Source: Vibrio xiamenensis (GTDB lineage Bacteria > Pseudomonadota > Gammaproteobacteria > Enterobacterales > Vibrionaceae). Taken from it: a stretch of DNA of 64,000 nucleotides. The stretch is from assembly GCF_900100015.1 (NCBI RefSeq), contig NZ_FNDD01000010.1, positions 1 through 64,000 of the forward strand, in the 5' to 3' direction. This document shows, piece by piece, positions 9,526 through 18,297 of the stretch (the first letter of the stretch is position 1; each line of letters opens with the position of its first letter). The notes under the pieces are model-generated. The model worked only from the letters and a program-made list of their open reading frames with translations, did not search any database and had not been told where the DNA came from. The position numbers were made by a program, and so were the translations under genes.

Positions 9526-10842
9526 ATGGCGATTTCAAGACGATCATTTTTATACGGCTTAGGTGCCTCAACACTGCTTCCAAGCATAGGTTGGTCTACT
9601 GGTACTTCTACGTCACAAGACTATAAAGCGCTGATATGTGTCTATTTGGCCGGCGGTAACGATGGCTTCAATATGATCATTCCACGCGACGATGAACACT
9701 ATCAAAACTACGCCGCAGCGCGAAAAACCATCGCAATTAACCAAAGCGAGTTGCTAAGCGTCGACTTGACTGGATTTGACCGTAACGGTTCACAAGTGGA
9801 ATTTGGTTTGCATCCTTCAATGAGCGGGCTAAAGAATCTGTGTGACAAAGGCTACGTCAATGCGATTTTAAACTGCGGGGTGCTGCGCCAGCAGATTACC
9901 AAAGATCAAAAAGAGTTTGCTCCAGGTATGCTGTTCTCCCATAACTCGCAAGCTGCAGAATGGTTCAAAGGCAATGCCAATGCCAAAACCGACAACAGCG
10001 GTTGGGGAGCACGCTTAATGGAACAATTAGTCAGCGATGACGCGTCGCTTGTTCTACCACCACTGTACAGTTTGTCCGGGCACGCGGATCTGTTCAACGG
10101 CAATATTGCCAATAACGCGTTTAACGCCAATGGCGTGAGCGAACTGGGATTTAAAACTGACCGAATCCGTAACTCTTACGCCGCATCACTCGACTCAGAT
10201 GTCAGTGATAAAAGCGTTTTCCATCAGATGTTTCGTGGCATTTTGCGTGACAGCGTTCATCTTAGTGATGCCGCAGCAAGCATCTATGCACTTCCCTCTG
10301 AATCAGCGCTGAGTATTTCAGGCAACGGCCTCAGCCCACAGTTTAACTCAGCGGTGAAATTCATTAAATCGCGCGAAACACTGGGGCAAAATCGCCAGCT
10401 GTTTTTCGTCACTCTTGGCGGATTTGATACCCATTCAAATCAATTAGCTTCGCACGCGAACTTAATGGGAGTGTTAAGCGAGGCACTTGAGGCACTCTAT
10501 TCGGTACTGGAGGACCAAGGCTTAGCCAGTGATGTCACCACCGTCACTATGTCTGATTTTGGTCGCCGCATTACACCTAATTCTTCGGGCACGGATCATG
10601 GCTGGGGCAGTAACCATTTGGTGATTAACGGTGGTAACCTCACACCGGGTACAACAGGCACTTGGCCGTCGCTGACTTATGGCGGCGAAGATGATTATTC
10701 AAGCGGCCGTATGCTACCGACCACTTCGGTGGATCAAATTGGCGCGACGTTAGCCAATTGGATGGGCGTATCAAGCTCTAACATCGATAGTGTTTTCCCA
10801 AATTTGCAAAGCTTCTCACCACAGCTACTTGATTTTATATAG
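9526..10842 (+). CDS. DUF1501 family Tat-exported protein, copy 2
   Basis: 438 residues with the same twin-arginine start as copy 1 ('AISRRSFLYGLGAS') and nearly identical DNA around the start codon. It keeps 'GGNDGFNMIIPRDDEHY', 'GFDTHSNQ', 'MSDFGRRI' and 'GTDHGWGSN'. Compared with copy 1 it lacks a short duplicated 'STLGA' segment in the signal peptide. The conserved pairing of a Sec-exported DUF1800 and a Tat-exported DUF1501 protein suggests they act together outside the cytoplasm, possibly on a sulfated or phosphorylated polymer; that function is inference only. A terminator follows directly. Confidence 0.88.
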   Translation: MAISRRSFLYGLGASTLLPSIGWSTGTSTSQDYKALICVYLAGGNDGFNMIIPRDDEHYQNYAAARKTIAINQSELLSVDLTGFDRNGSQVEFGLHPSMSGLKNLCDKGYVNAILNCGVLRQQITKDQKEFAPGMLFSHNSQAAEWFKGNANAKTDNSGWGARLMEQLVSDDASLVLPPLYSLSGHADLFNGNIANNAFNANGVSELGFKTDRIRNSYAASLDSDVSDKSVFHQMFRGILRDSVHLSDAAASIYALPSESALSISGNGLSPQFNSAVKFIKSRETLGQNRQLFFVTLGGFDTHSNQLASHANLMGVLSEALEALYSVLEDQGLASDVTTVTMSDFGRRITPNSSGTDHGWGSNHLVINGGNLTPGTTGTWPSLTYGGEDDYSSGRMLPTTSVDQIGATLANWMGVSSSNIDSVFPNLQSFSPQLLDFI

Positions 10843-10851
10843 CTCTATCAC

Positions 10852-10885
10852 GCCCCGACCAACTGGTTGGGGCTTTTTATTTTTC
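10852..10885 (+). terminator. Rho-independent terminator of DUF1800/DUF1501 operon 2
   Basis: Nine-base-pair stem GCCCCGACC / GGTTGGGGC with loop AACT, followed by a T-rich tail. It starts 10 bases after the stop of the second DUF1501 gene. Confidence 0.9.
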
Positions 10886-10946
10886 AGACCACTCAAACTC
10901 AGCGAACAATGTTACAATGCAGTTATCATAACTAGCTGAGAAACCT

Positions 10947-11330
10947 ATGTTTAATCGAATTCACCACGTCGCGATTATTTGCTCCGACTACCCCAAATCG
11001 AAACATTTCTATAGCCAAATTTTGGGGCTGGAAGTGGTCGCGGAAACCTACCGCGCAGAGCGCGATTCATACAAGCTTGATTTGGCGTTGCCAAATGGTG
11101 AACAGATTGAACTGTTCAGTTTTCCCGGCGCACCGCAGCGACCAAACTTTCCTGAAGCGCAAGGGCTTCGTCATCTGGCTTTTGAGGTCGATGACGTTAA
11201 AACCGTAAAACGCTACCTTGAAGCGCAAAATATTGATGTTGAACCGATTCGCGTTGATGAGTTGACGGGCAAAATGTTTACCTTTTTTAAAGACCCAGAT
11301 GCCCTGCCCTTGGAAATTTACCAAATTTGA
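10947..11330 (+). CDS. VOC-superfamily protein, YaeR/GloA2-like
   Basis: 127 residues, a single glyoxalase-like vicinal-oxygen-chelate domain. It closely follows the E. coli YaeR pattern: 'HHVAIICSDY' at the N-terminus, 'ERDSYKLDLALPNGEQIELFSFP', 'GLRHLAFEVDD' and a C-terminal 'FFKDPDALPLEIYQ'. His and Glu metal-ligand candidates are present in these segments. The substrate of YaeR-type proteins is not established, so a lactoylglutathione lyase name would be overcalled. It sits alone, with its own terminator shared with the opposing PepSY gene. Confidence 0.85.
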   Translation: MFNRIHHVAIICSDYPKSKHFYSQILGLEVVAETYRAERDSYKLDLALPNGEQIELFSFPGAPQRPNFPEAQGLRHLAFEVDDVKTVKRYLEAQNIDVEPIRVDELTGKMFTFFKDPDALPLEIYQI

Positions 11331-11339
11331 GCGTTAAAA

Positions 11340-11361
11340 AAGCACGCCCTGAAGCGTGCTT
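11340..11361. terminator. Bidirectional terminator between YaeR-like and PepSY genes
   Basis: Stem AAGCACGC / GCGTGCTT around a short loop. The T-run is clear on the minus strand (reading out of the PepSY gene) and weak on the plus strand. Confidence 0.75.
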
Positions 11362-11406
11362 AAAATGCATAATCGAAATACCGAATCAGAATAAAGCGTA
11401 TATTGC

Positions 11407-12828
11407 CTAACTCAGAGCCCGTTTTACGCGCGGCACATGCCGTACCATCAGCCAGTCAAAGATAAGCACCAACACTATCGTCCCTCCGCCAAGGGGAAAT
11501 GCTAGGCACAACACAACCAATGTCAGTAACGCCACTTTCCACACACCTTGATGTTCAAACTTTGGCGGTGCGCCTAAACCGCCACGCGCTTGCGGACGGC
11601 GCAGCCACCACATCACCACCGCCGCAACGCAAAACACCATAAACGCGAGGCAAATGAACAAATTGGCAATCTTATTAAGCAAGCTGAGGTCGCCTTGATG
11701 CAACGACACACTCGCCGCCATCCATTTAGCAAACGGGCTGTAATCATTCCAAGTCACCTCAACCAATAGCTGGCCATTGTATTGGTCAAAATGGCTGGTG
11801 CGATCTAAGCGAGGATCAGTGACATCCCCTGCCATCGAGTTGGCCGCCACGGTATACACACCGGTAGCTGATTGCGGAAAATAGACGCGATAGTGGCTAA
11901 AACCAAGTACTTTAGCTTGATTGACGATTTGGTCGATATTGACGCCATGAGCCGGCATAAAACCGTCACTATGACCCATTTTACTGTGATCATGAGACGT
12001 TGGCAGAGGCGTCTGCTCGAGGTTCCACGGCATTTCTTTTTCAGCGCCATGATTGAGGCTGGTGTGAGTTAACTCAGACTTGGGTTTATCACCCCAAGTG
12101 TAATAAGCAGGAAACGTATTCCAAGCCTGAACCAACTGTTTGCCCCAAAATCCGGTCCAAGATAGGCCAGAAATAAGAAAAAACAGCAGCGCTAACGACA
12201 GCACGCCTCCAATATTGGCGTGTAAATCTCTTAGCCATACTCGCTTGCCACTGGCAAAGCGCAGACGCAGAAATCCAGCCCGGCTTGCGCTGTTGCGAGG
12301 CCACCATAAATAAACGCCAGACACCAACAGCAAAATACCCAAACTGGCCGCCACTTCAATGAGATAATCGCCACTGTCACCCAAAAGTAGTGTGGAATGA
12401 ATTTTATTCGCCCACTGATACACGCTGTGGCTGCGATCAATCGTTCCTTGCACCGCGCCGCTGTAGGGATTGACCAGCGCAAACACTGACTCGCCACTTG
12501 GGCTTGAAATCGAAAAACGATTGGCCAAATGCGCGTCACCACTTGGAATAAACTGAGTGACTGAGTAATCCGGAAACGCTTCACGCACCGCATCAAGTTG
12601 CTCGGAAACTGGCAACGGATCGCCCGCAGCTTCAACCGTCAACATTTGCCCATAGCGCAGCTGCTCAATATCACTATCAAACAGCATGATGATCCCCGTA
12701 ACACAGAGCATCAACATAAACGGAATAACGTATAAACCGGCATAGAAATGCCAACGCCAAACCGAAAAATAGCGCGCCTTTTCGACTCGCGTCGAATTCA
12801 TTTTAAGCTGAGTCGATTCACTCAACAT
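11407..12828 (-). CDS. PepSY-associated TM-helix protein (PiuB/iron-reductase-like)
   Basis: 473 residues. The architecture is typical of the PepSY_TM family: TM helix near 26-50 ('FYAGLYVIPFMLMLCVTGIIML'), a periplasmic PepSY-like region, TM segments near 160-180 and 205-230, a second large periplasmic loop rich in His, and C-terminal helices. Proteins of this family are often induced by iron limitation and found next to siderophore receptors, where reduction of ferric complexes is proposed. The ATG has AAGGAA upstream. A DUF2946 gene lies 136 bp upstream on the same strand, a common pairing in metal-uptake loci. No Fur box was evident in the gap. Confidence 0.82.
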   Translation of the reverse strand: MLSESTQLKMNSTRVEKARYFSVWRWHFYAGLYVIPFMLMLCVTGIIMLFDSDIEQLRYGQMLTVEAAGDPLPVSEQLDAVREAFPDYSVTQFIPSGDAHLANRFSISSPSGESVFALVNPYSGAVQGTIDRSHSVYQWANKIHSTLLLGDSGDYLIEVAASLGILLLVSGVYLWWPRNSASRAGFLRLRFASGKRVWLRDLHANIGGVLSLALLFFLISGLSWTGFWGKQLVQAWNTFPAYYTWGDKPKSELTHTSLNHGAEKEMPWNLEQTPLPTSHDHSKMGHSDGFMPAHGVNIDQIVNQAKVLGFSHYRVYFPQSATGVYTVAANSMAGDVTDPRLDRTSHFDQYNGQLLVEVTWNDYSPFAKWMAASVSLHQGDLSLLNKIANLFICLAFMVFCVAAVVMWWLRRPQARGGLGAPPKFEHQGVWKVALLTLVVLCLAFPLGGGTIVLVLIFDWLMVRHVPRVKRALS

Positions 12829-12964
12829 GGTCCATTTCCTTTTATTGTTTGTCTCGCAGCCCCTACTCGATCAAAAGAGCAAGGCGAGCCAACGCACCGA
12901 CTCGACACCCAGTGAGGAGCGGCGAAACGTTAAGCTGACTTTATATTTTTTTATTTGAATGTTG

Positions 12965-13321
12965 TTAGGTCACAAGGAAAGGTGGCGGCGCTCGAGATAC
13001 CGGCTGTTTGAATCGTTCAAATATCGCCACAAAGCCATAGTCGCTAAGCGAGATATAGTGGAAACGGCTGGTTGCTAATTGCGGAGAAACCGCTTGATAG
13101 TGAAAACTAGAAAAGTGTGCAAACGGACATGGCTTGCCGGTTTTTAGGTCGGGTTTCCCGTCGTCAATTTTGACCAGTTTCAACCCGTTGAGTGTACAAA
13201 GGTTTTCCCAAACATCTTGTACACTGCTGTGAGCATTGAGCACCGGCATAAAAAAAACCAGTGCCCAACAAAGCACACTGATTAACCATATTCCGCGATA
13301 TAGCCGCGTCCGCGTGTGCAT
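12965..13321 (-). CDS. DUF2946-like small exported protein
   Basis: 118 residues from the ATG at 13321; the frame also opens at a TTG at 13378, which seems less likely. A hydrophobic N-terminal segment ('GIWLISVLCWALVFFMPV') is followed by 'ENLCTLNGLKLV', 'GKPCPFAHFSSF' and a C-terminal 'SRAPPPF'. This order (cytosine-free Cys in CTxNG, a CP motif, terminal RAPP) is the DUF2946 pattern. Such proteins accompany PepSY or TonB-receptor genes and have been suggested to take part in metal handling. Function here is not known. It is upstream of the PepSY gene and may share its transcript. Confidence 0.6.
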   Translation of the reverse strand: MHTRTRLYRGIWLISVLCWALVFFMPVLNAHSSVQDVWENLCTLNGLKLVKIDDGKPDLKTGKPCPFAHFSSFHYQAVSPQLATSRFHYISLSDYGFVAIFERFKQPVSRAPPPFLVT

Positions 13322-13401
13322 AATATGATGCACCAGAACGGGCTTGATGGCGGCGTGGTGGCGCCCTAATGTCATCAAGCCAAGCTTAGATTGAGAATGG
13401 A

Positions 13402-13788
13402 TTAGCCAAACAACTTACTCCAGATACTTGGATTACGTTTGTCATGATACTCTTCACGCAGTTCATCTACGGTCCGTAGCGATTGCTTGGCTTGTTCGAG
13501 ATCACCAGCATCGAGATGATTTTCGACATCATCAATCGCAACCGATAACTTGTTAAACCCTTCCAGATAAATATCTTGTTTTTCTGGCGGATAAACGCCT
13601 TGTTTCGCTTGCTCGACCAAATCATCGAGTTTTGCAATCGGTACCCGCATCTCATCGACACTACTTGCTGACGCCGCTTGTTTGAACTCCAAACGCATCT
13701 GCTTCATGGTCGCTTTTAAATCGATGCCCGTTGCCCAAGCTTGAGATGCACTCACCAGAATCAGCGCACTGAGTAACACTTTTTTCAT
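13402..13788 (-). CDS. Periplasmic cytochrome b562 family protein
   Basis: 128 residues with a signal peptide cleaved after 'QAWA' near residue 19. The mature part is a small helical bundle. The two haem-ligand positions of cytochrome b562 are recognisable: Met in the first helix ('KATMKQMRLEF') and His in the last ('LREEYHDKRN'), matching E. coli 'RNAYHQKYR'. It is periplasmic and probably a single-electron carrier; partners are unknown. It lies upstream of the DUF2946 and PepSY genes on the same strand, which may indicate a shared redox or iron role, by position only. Confidence 0.78.
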   Translation of the reverse strand: MKKVLLSALILVSASQAWATGIDLKATMKQMRLEFKQAASASSVDEMRVPIAKLDDLVEQAKQGVYPPEKQDIYLEGFNKLSVAIDDVENHLDAGDLEQAKQSLRTVDELREEYHDKRNPSIWSKLFG

Positions 13789-13936
13789 CTGACATTGCCT
13801 TATTTAACAAATTTCAAAGCAGTGTAACGAGCTGACTGAGAAATGGAAACTACAATGTGTTTCAATTTCTCAGTCACTTGTCGCTATTGAGTGCAAAGAC
13901 ACACTGGCGCGCGAACCAAAGTCATCATTTCGGCGC

Positions 13937-14680
13937 TTAAAGCTTGGCAAACTCTTCTATATAGGCACGACCACGTAACTGAAGAAAATCGACAAACTGC
14001 TGGCAGGAATGGGAAATAACTTTGCTGCTATCGACGCCCACTTTATCTAGCAAATCACTCACCAGCGATAAATTACCGATATCATCGCGAAAATGTGCAT
14101 CACTGCCCGTGGTGAAATAAACGCCTAGCTCTTTGCCAATACGAACGATCTCTTCGCAGCGCTCAACACTACCGACTCGGCTATTTCCGCGCAGCGAAGT
14201 GTTGTTAATTTCGATTGCAACATGATGTTTGGCTGCGGCGCTTAGCACGGTTTCAAAATCAAAGTCGAAATTCGGGTTCCCCAAGTGACCTAACGCATCG
14301 GCGCGGCCGTTTTCAATCACGCTCAGTAGCGCCTGGGTATGCGTCTGTTTATCGGCTGGAGCAAATACCGGCTCGTGAAAACTGGCGATCATCCAATCTA
14401 GGCGGCAATCCACCGACAACGGCAAATCCAACTCACCTTGAACGTTGAGAATGTTGGCTTCAACGCCACGTACAATCGCAACATCGTGCAAAAAACGGGG
14501 TAAGATTTTTTGGTTTGAAAAAAACCAGTAATGTGGCGCGCCGGGCATGGATTCCGAATGATCCGTCGTGCAAAACATGCTTAAGCCGCATTGCTGGGCG
14601 GCTTGCGCGTTTTCAATCAAAGTACTGTAGGCGTGGCCACTGGCGTATGTGTGGGTGTGAGTGTCGACCGCTAATTTCAT
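13937..14680 (-). CDS. PHP-domain phosphatase, YcdX family
   Basis: 247 residues from the ATG at 14680, which has AAGG upstream; the longer frame to 14722 lacks such support. It begins with the PHP motif '[15 protein letters not shown]' and continues with '[11 protein letters not shown]', 'VEANI', 'SFHEPVF', 'GHLGNP', 'EINNTS' and 'GSDAH', giving the full set of metal ligands of the YcdX trinuclear-zinc site. E. coli YcdX is a phosphatase linked to swarming, with length about 245. The gene stands 50 bp from an SRPBCC gene on the same strand and may be cotranscribed with it. Confidence 0.88.
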   Translation of the reverse strand: MKLAVDTHTHTYASGHAYSTLIENAQAAQQCGLSMFCTTDHSESMPGAPHYWFFSNQKILPRFLHDVAIVRGVEANILNVQGELDLPLSVDCRLDWMIASFHEPVFAPADKQTHTQALLSVIENGRADALGHLGNPNFDFDFETVLSAAAKHHVAIEINNTSLRGNSRVGSVERCEEIVRIGKELGVYFTTGSDAHFRDDIGNLSLVSDLLDKVGVDSSKVISHSCQQFVDFLQLRGRAYIEEFAKL

Positions 14681-14730
14681 GACAACCTTAGATTTAATAT
14701 GATCGGACTCACATTGTAGCAAGTTCGACG

Positions 14731-15177
14731 CTATTCGTCTGTCTCGGCTAATTGCTTAATCATCGGCAGTGCTTTTTGCCAACCTTGATTAAACATAGTG
14801 ACGAAGGCTTGGTCAGTCTGCACTTGCACATGCAAAACCACCCCTTGTGGGCTGGGCTCTAAGACAAACATCTCGCGCGAGCCAATCCATTTTCGCGCCA
14901 TATCGGTGTCAATATCGATCTGATGTTCCGCACTGAAAACGCCAGTGTGGTGATATTCGATCACTTTATGAAATTCGATGCGATCCACCAGCGCTCGAGT
15001 GCCGCCAAAATCAGGATCAAAAAACGCGATTACCTCACCTTCAAACCAATCTCCTTCAAATTGTGAGCGCGGTGAAAACGCCGTTGCCCATTGACTATAA
15101 CGTTCTATTTCCGTTAGAACGGCCCAGATCTTGGCTGGTGTCGCCTCGATTACGATTTGGTATTGCAGAGTCAACAT
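14731..15177 (-). CDS. SRPBCC-fold (START-like/polyketide cyclase) protein
   Basis: 148 residues. The opening '[27 protein letters not shown]' is the standard SRPBCC start, and the rest alternates beta strands with '[12 protein letters not shown]' and a C-terminal helix '[18 protein letters not shown]'. Such proteins bind hydrophobic ligands; the ligand here is unknown. The gene is upstream of the YcdX-like gene on the same strand and divergent from the HD-GYP gene. Confidence 0.78.
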   Translation of the reverse strand: MLTLQYQIVIEATPAKIWAVLTEIERYSQWATAFSPRSQFEGDWFEGEVIAFFDPDFGGTRALVDRIEFHKVIEYHHTGVFSAEHQIDIDTDMARKWIGSREMFVLEPSPQGVVLHVQVQTDQAFVTMFNQGWQKALPMIKQLAETDE

Positions 15178-15385
15178 GTCACCGATTCTCCCTGTTTACG
15201 GTGGTACTGGTTCCATAACCTTATCCAGACTAACCGGATTGCGCAAAAAAGCATCTTAAAACCACCAAAATGAGATCGCAGCGACGCTTTATGGCTGACT
15301 TCAAGTCCTTAAAAAAGCCTGCGATTTTTTTGCATACCCGCCACTTTGCCTAATACTTAAGTGACAATTGCTTGGTGGTCATGAA

Positions 15386-18253
15386 ATGAAACAGCAGCGC
15401 TATTCGTTAAGTATTCACATCACAAACCTATTTCTGATGGTGACTATGGTCATCGGCAGTGTATTGATTGCTATTAGTTACCATTACGGTGAACTGATTC
15501 TCACCCAAAGTGCTAAAGAACTCAGTTTTGAGAACTCTCGTAAACTTGAATCTACGTTTCGTCAAAACGCCAGTCCCATTCTCACCAGTCTTGACTTCAT
15601 TTCTCTGCATTCGGTTACCAGTCAGCGCAAGGCACCATTAAGTGAAACTCACCTTCTTGAAGCGATTCAACTCTCTTTTAGGCGCAATCCGAATTTAGCG
15701 TCGCTGTTTTACGCCAATCAACAAGGTGATCTCACCGTGTTTCGTCATCTTGCCAGTGATGAAAACCGCGCTTACTTTAAAGCGCCACCGCGCACCGATT
15801 TGATGATTCACCACACTCAAGTCGATGGCGAAAATCAGTACTACTTCTTTGACAAAAACTTACTCATGATCGGCTCGTTTCAGAACCAAGATAATCAATT
15901 TGACCCGCGCACTCGTCCGTGGTTTATCAATGCTCAAAACGATGGTGAAATCCGCCTTAGCCAACCGTACCTGTTTTATTTTCTCAAAACCCATGGCGTG
16001 ACATTTTCACGTCGCAGCCAAAATGGGGAAGCCGTTGTCGGTGGCGATTTCACACTTGAGTCAATGTCAAACCAAATCAGTGATATCGCACGCTCCGACA
16101 CCTCACGGCTGATACTGTTTGATAACCAATTTCGCGTCCTCACCCATCACAATGCCATGTTAAATGTCAGTGACGAGAACTTTTATCAAGCGTTGGAAGC
16201 CAGCCTGTTTAAACCCATTCTCAACCGTTCAACCTCTGAGCCTATCTACGAAACCGCCGAGCTTGATGGCTCGAAATGGTCGGTGACACTGACCCCGGTT
16301 CACCTCACCGACACGGTAAATTTATTGCTCGCCGAAGCGATGCCACAAAACATGCTGCTCGGCGCCTTAGTCGAAATGCGCAACACCCAAATTGGCGCCG
16401 CCATCGTGATGCTACTGCTAAGTTTCGCGCTGGTTTGGTGGGTAGCAAGACGCTTAACCAAACCACTGAATACCTTGGTTGACCTGAGTAGCAGTATCGC
16501 GCGCTTTGATTTCAAAAAGACTCGCTATCCAAAGAGCTTGATTCGTGAAGTCACCGATTTAGCTCAGTCGATTCAATTGATGGAGCACACGCTACACGAC
16601 TTATTGCGCCTGCTACGCGAAACTGCCAGCAATGACGACTTTCATTTGCTCGCCAAAACGATTGCCCACCAAAGTTATTTAGTAACCAAAGCCGAAACCA
16701 TTTTGCTGTTTACTTACTCTCCTACCAAGCAAACTTTCGACGTGGTAGCAAACCACGCAATAATTCCGTTTAAAATCGATCTTGGAGAACTTCTCAACTC
16801 CACCGCTTGGCTGATGACCAAACTCAAGCAAGGTGAAGAGGTTCATTTACAGCGCGATGAAAACGCGCTCAGCAAATATCGAGACATGCTTTACAACTCA
16901 GACTTATACCTGTTTCCACTGCTCAGCCGCGAAAAACAATTGGTGGGCGTGCTGCTGCTTGGTTACGAGCGAAAACTGACCAAACCACAAAGCGATAAGC
17001 ACACATTTTTACACGAGCTACTCCGCTTTGCTGAAATCGCCAAAGAAAACATCGACCGTATGCAGCAACAAAAAGACATTTTTAATGCCTTTATTGAACT
17101 GATTGCTTCTGCCATCGATACTAAATCCCCATTTACTGGCAATCACTGCCAACGCATCCCGATTCTGACCGAAAAAATTGCTCAGGCCGCACAGCAGGAT
17201 AAGCAGTACTACCCGAGCTTTACGATGACAGACGCTGAATGGGAAGAGCTGCGCCTCGCCGCTTGGCTGCACGACTGCGGCAAAGTCACCACACCAGAGT
17301 ATGTCATCGATAAAGCGACCAAGCTGGAAACCATTTATGATCGGATTCATGAAGTTCGCATGCGTTTTGAGCTGCTGAAAGTTCAAGCAGAAAGCGATTA
17401 TTGGCGTCAAGTGGCGGAAGGAAGCGACGCCAGCTTAGCCAAGAAAGAATTAATTGCAATTCAACAAAGTTTGGATGAGGAGTTTGCGTTTATCGCTGAG
17501 TGCAACAAAGGTGGCGAAGAAATGGATAGCAGTGCACAGGCTAAACTGCGCAACATCGCCAAACGGCAATGGAAACGCACTTTAGATGACCAGCTTGGAA
17601 CCTCTTGGGTGGAGCAACAACGTGCGGGACCATCACAGCCCTTGCCGGTGATGGAAGATTTGCTCAGTGACAAACCAAGTCATCTGGTTGAATGGGATTA
17701 TCAGCGCCTCGACGAGCAAGATGGCGAGTGCTTTAATCTCAAGCCCGGCCCCTACAAATACCACCGCGGAGAACTGCACAACTTATCGATTCGCCGCGGC
17801 ACATTGAATGCCGAAGAACGCTTTATCATTAACGACCATATCATCCAAACCTACACTATGCTTAAACGCTTGCCGTTCCCAGATCACTTAACGAAAGTCC
17901 CGGAAATCGCCAGCAATCATCACGAGCGCATGGACGGTAAGGGTTACCCACGAGGGCTGCATGAAGAACAACTTTCCATTCCAGCTCGGGCGATGGCCAT
18001 CGCTGACGTATTTGAAGCGCTCACCTCAAACGATCGGCCGTATAAAAAAGCCAAGAGCCTTGCCGAATCGCTCGACATCATGACCGATATGGCGACCTCA
18101 GGTCATATCGATCCCAAACTGTATTTGCTGTTTCTACAAAACAAAATCGACCAACAATACGCACAACTTTATCTTTGTGCGTCGCAATATGTCAGCGTAG
18201 ACCGGGATGCCCATATACAACGCGTTAAAGACTATCTACGTCAGCAGTTTTAG
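15386..18253 (+). CDS. Membrane-bound HD-GYP domain protein (putative c-di-GMP phosphodiesterase) with Cache and HAMP regions
   Basis: 955 residues from the ATG at 15386 (GGTGG upstream); a TTG at 15368 would add six residues. Order: TM helix near 12-30, a large periplasmic Cache-like sensor with 'DPRTRPWF', TM helix near 335-355, a HAMP segment ('RRLTKPLNTLVDL'), a GAF-like region, then HD-GYP. The HD motif 'LHDCGK' has His at about 629, and 'HHERMDGKGYP' has GYP at about 853. The gap of about 224 residues is far larger than the roughly 60 of typical HD-GYP domains, so there is a large charged insertion. HD-GYP enzymes hydrolyse c-di-GMP; activity here is inferred from the intact motifs. Confidence 0.9.
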   Translation: MKQQRYSLSIHITNLFLMVTMVIGSVLIAISYHYGELILTQSAKELSFENSRKLESTFRQNASPILTSLDFISLHSVTSQRKAPLSETHLLEAIQLSFRRNPNLASLFYANQQGDLTVFRHLASDENRAYFKAPPRTDLMIHHTQVDGENQYYFFDKNLLMIGSFQNQDNQFDPRTRPWFINAQNDGEIRLSQPYLFYFLKTHGVTFSRRSQNGEAVVGGDFTLESMSNQISDIARSDTSRLILFDNQFRVLTHHNAMLNVSDENFYQALEASLFKPILNRSTSEPIYETAELDGSKWSVTLTPVHLTDTVNLLLAEAMPQNMLLGALVEMRNTQIGAAIVMLLLSFALVWWVARRLTKPLNTLVDLSSSIARFDFKKTRYPKSLIREVTDLAQSIQLMEHTLHDLLRLLRETASNDDFHLLAKTIAHQSYLVTKAETILLFTYSPTKQTFDVVANHAIIPFKIDLGELLNSTAWLMTKLKQGEEVHLQRDENALSKYRDMLYNSDLYLFPLLSREKQLVGVLLLGYERKLTKPQSDKHTFLHELLRFAEIAKENIDRMQQQKDIFNAFIELIASAIDTKSPFTGNHCQRIPILTEKIAQAAQQDKQYYPSFTMTDAEWEELRLAAWLHDCGKVTTPEYVIDKATKLETIYDRIHEVRMRFELLKVQAESDYWRQVAEGSDASLAKKELIAIQQSLDEEFAFIAECNKGGEEMDSSAQAKLRNIAKRQWKRTLDDQLGTSWVEQQRAGPSQPLPVMEDLLSDKPSHLVEWDYQRLDEQDGECFNLKPGPYKYHRGELHNLSIRRGTLNAEERFIINDHIIQTYTMLKRLPFPDHLTKVPEIASNHHERMDGKGYPRGLHEEQLSIPARAMAIADVFEALTSNDRPYKKAKSLAESLDIMTDMATSGHIDPKLYLLFLQNKIDQQYAQLYLCASQYVSVDRDAHIQRVKDYLRQQF

Positions 18254-18271
18254 CGCGCTTTGGCAAAAATA

Positions 18272-18293
18272 AAGCCGCTCGATTGAGCGGCTT
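18272..18293. terminator. Terminator between HD-GYP and TonB-receptor genes
   Basis: Nine-base-pair stem AAGCCGCTC / GAGCGGCTT with loop GATT. The T-rich tail is on the minus strand, so it mainly ends the receptor transcript and can serve the HD-GYP gene more weakly. Confidence 0.8.
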
Positions 18294-18297
18294 ATGC

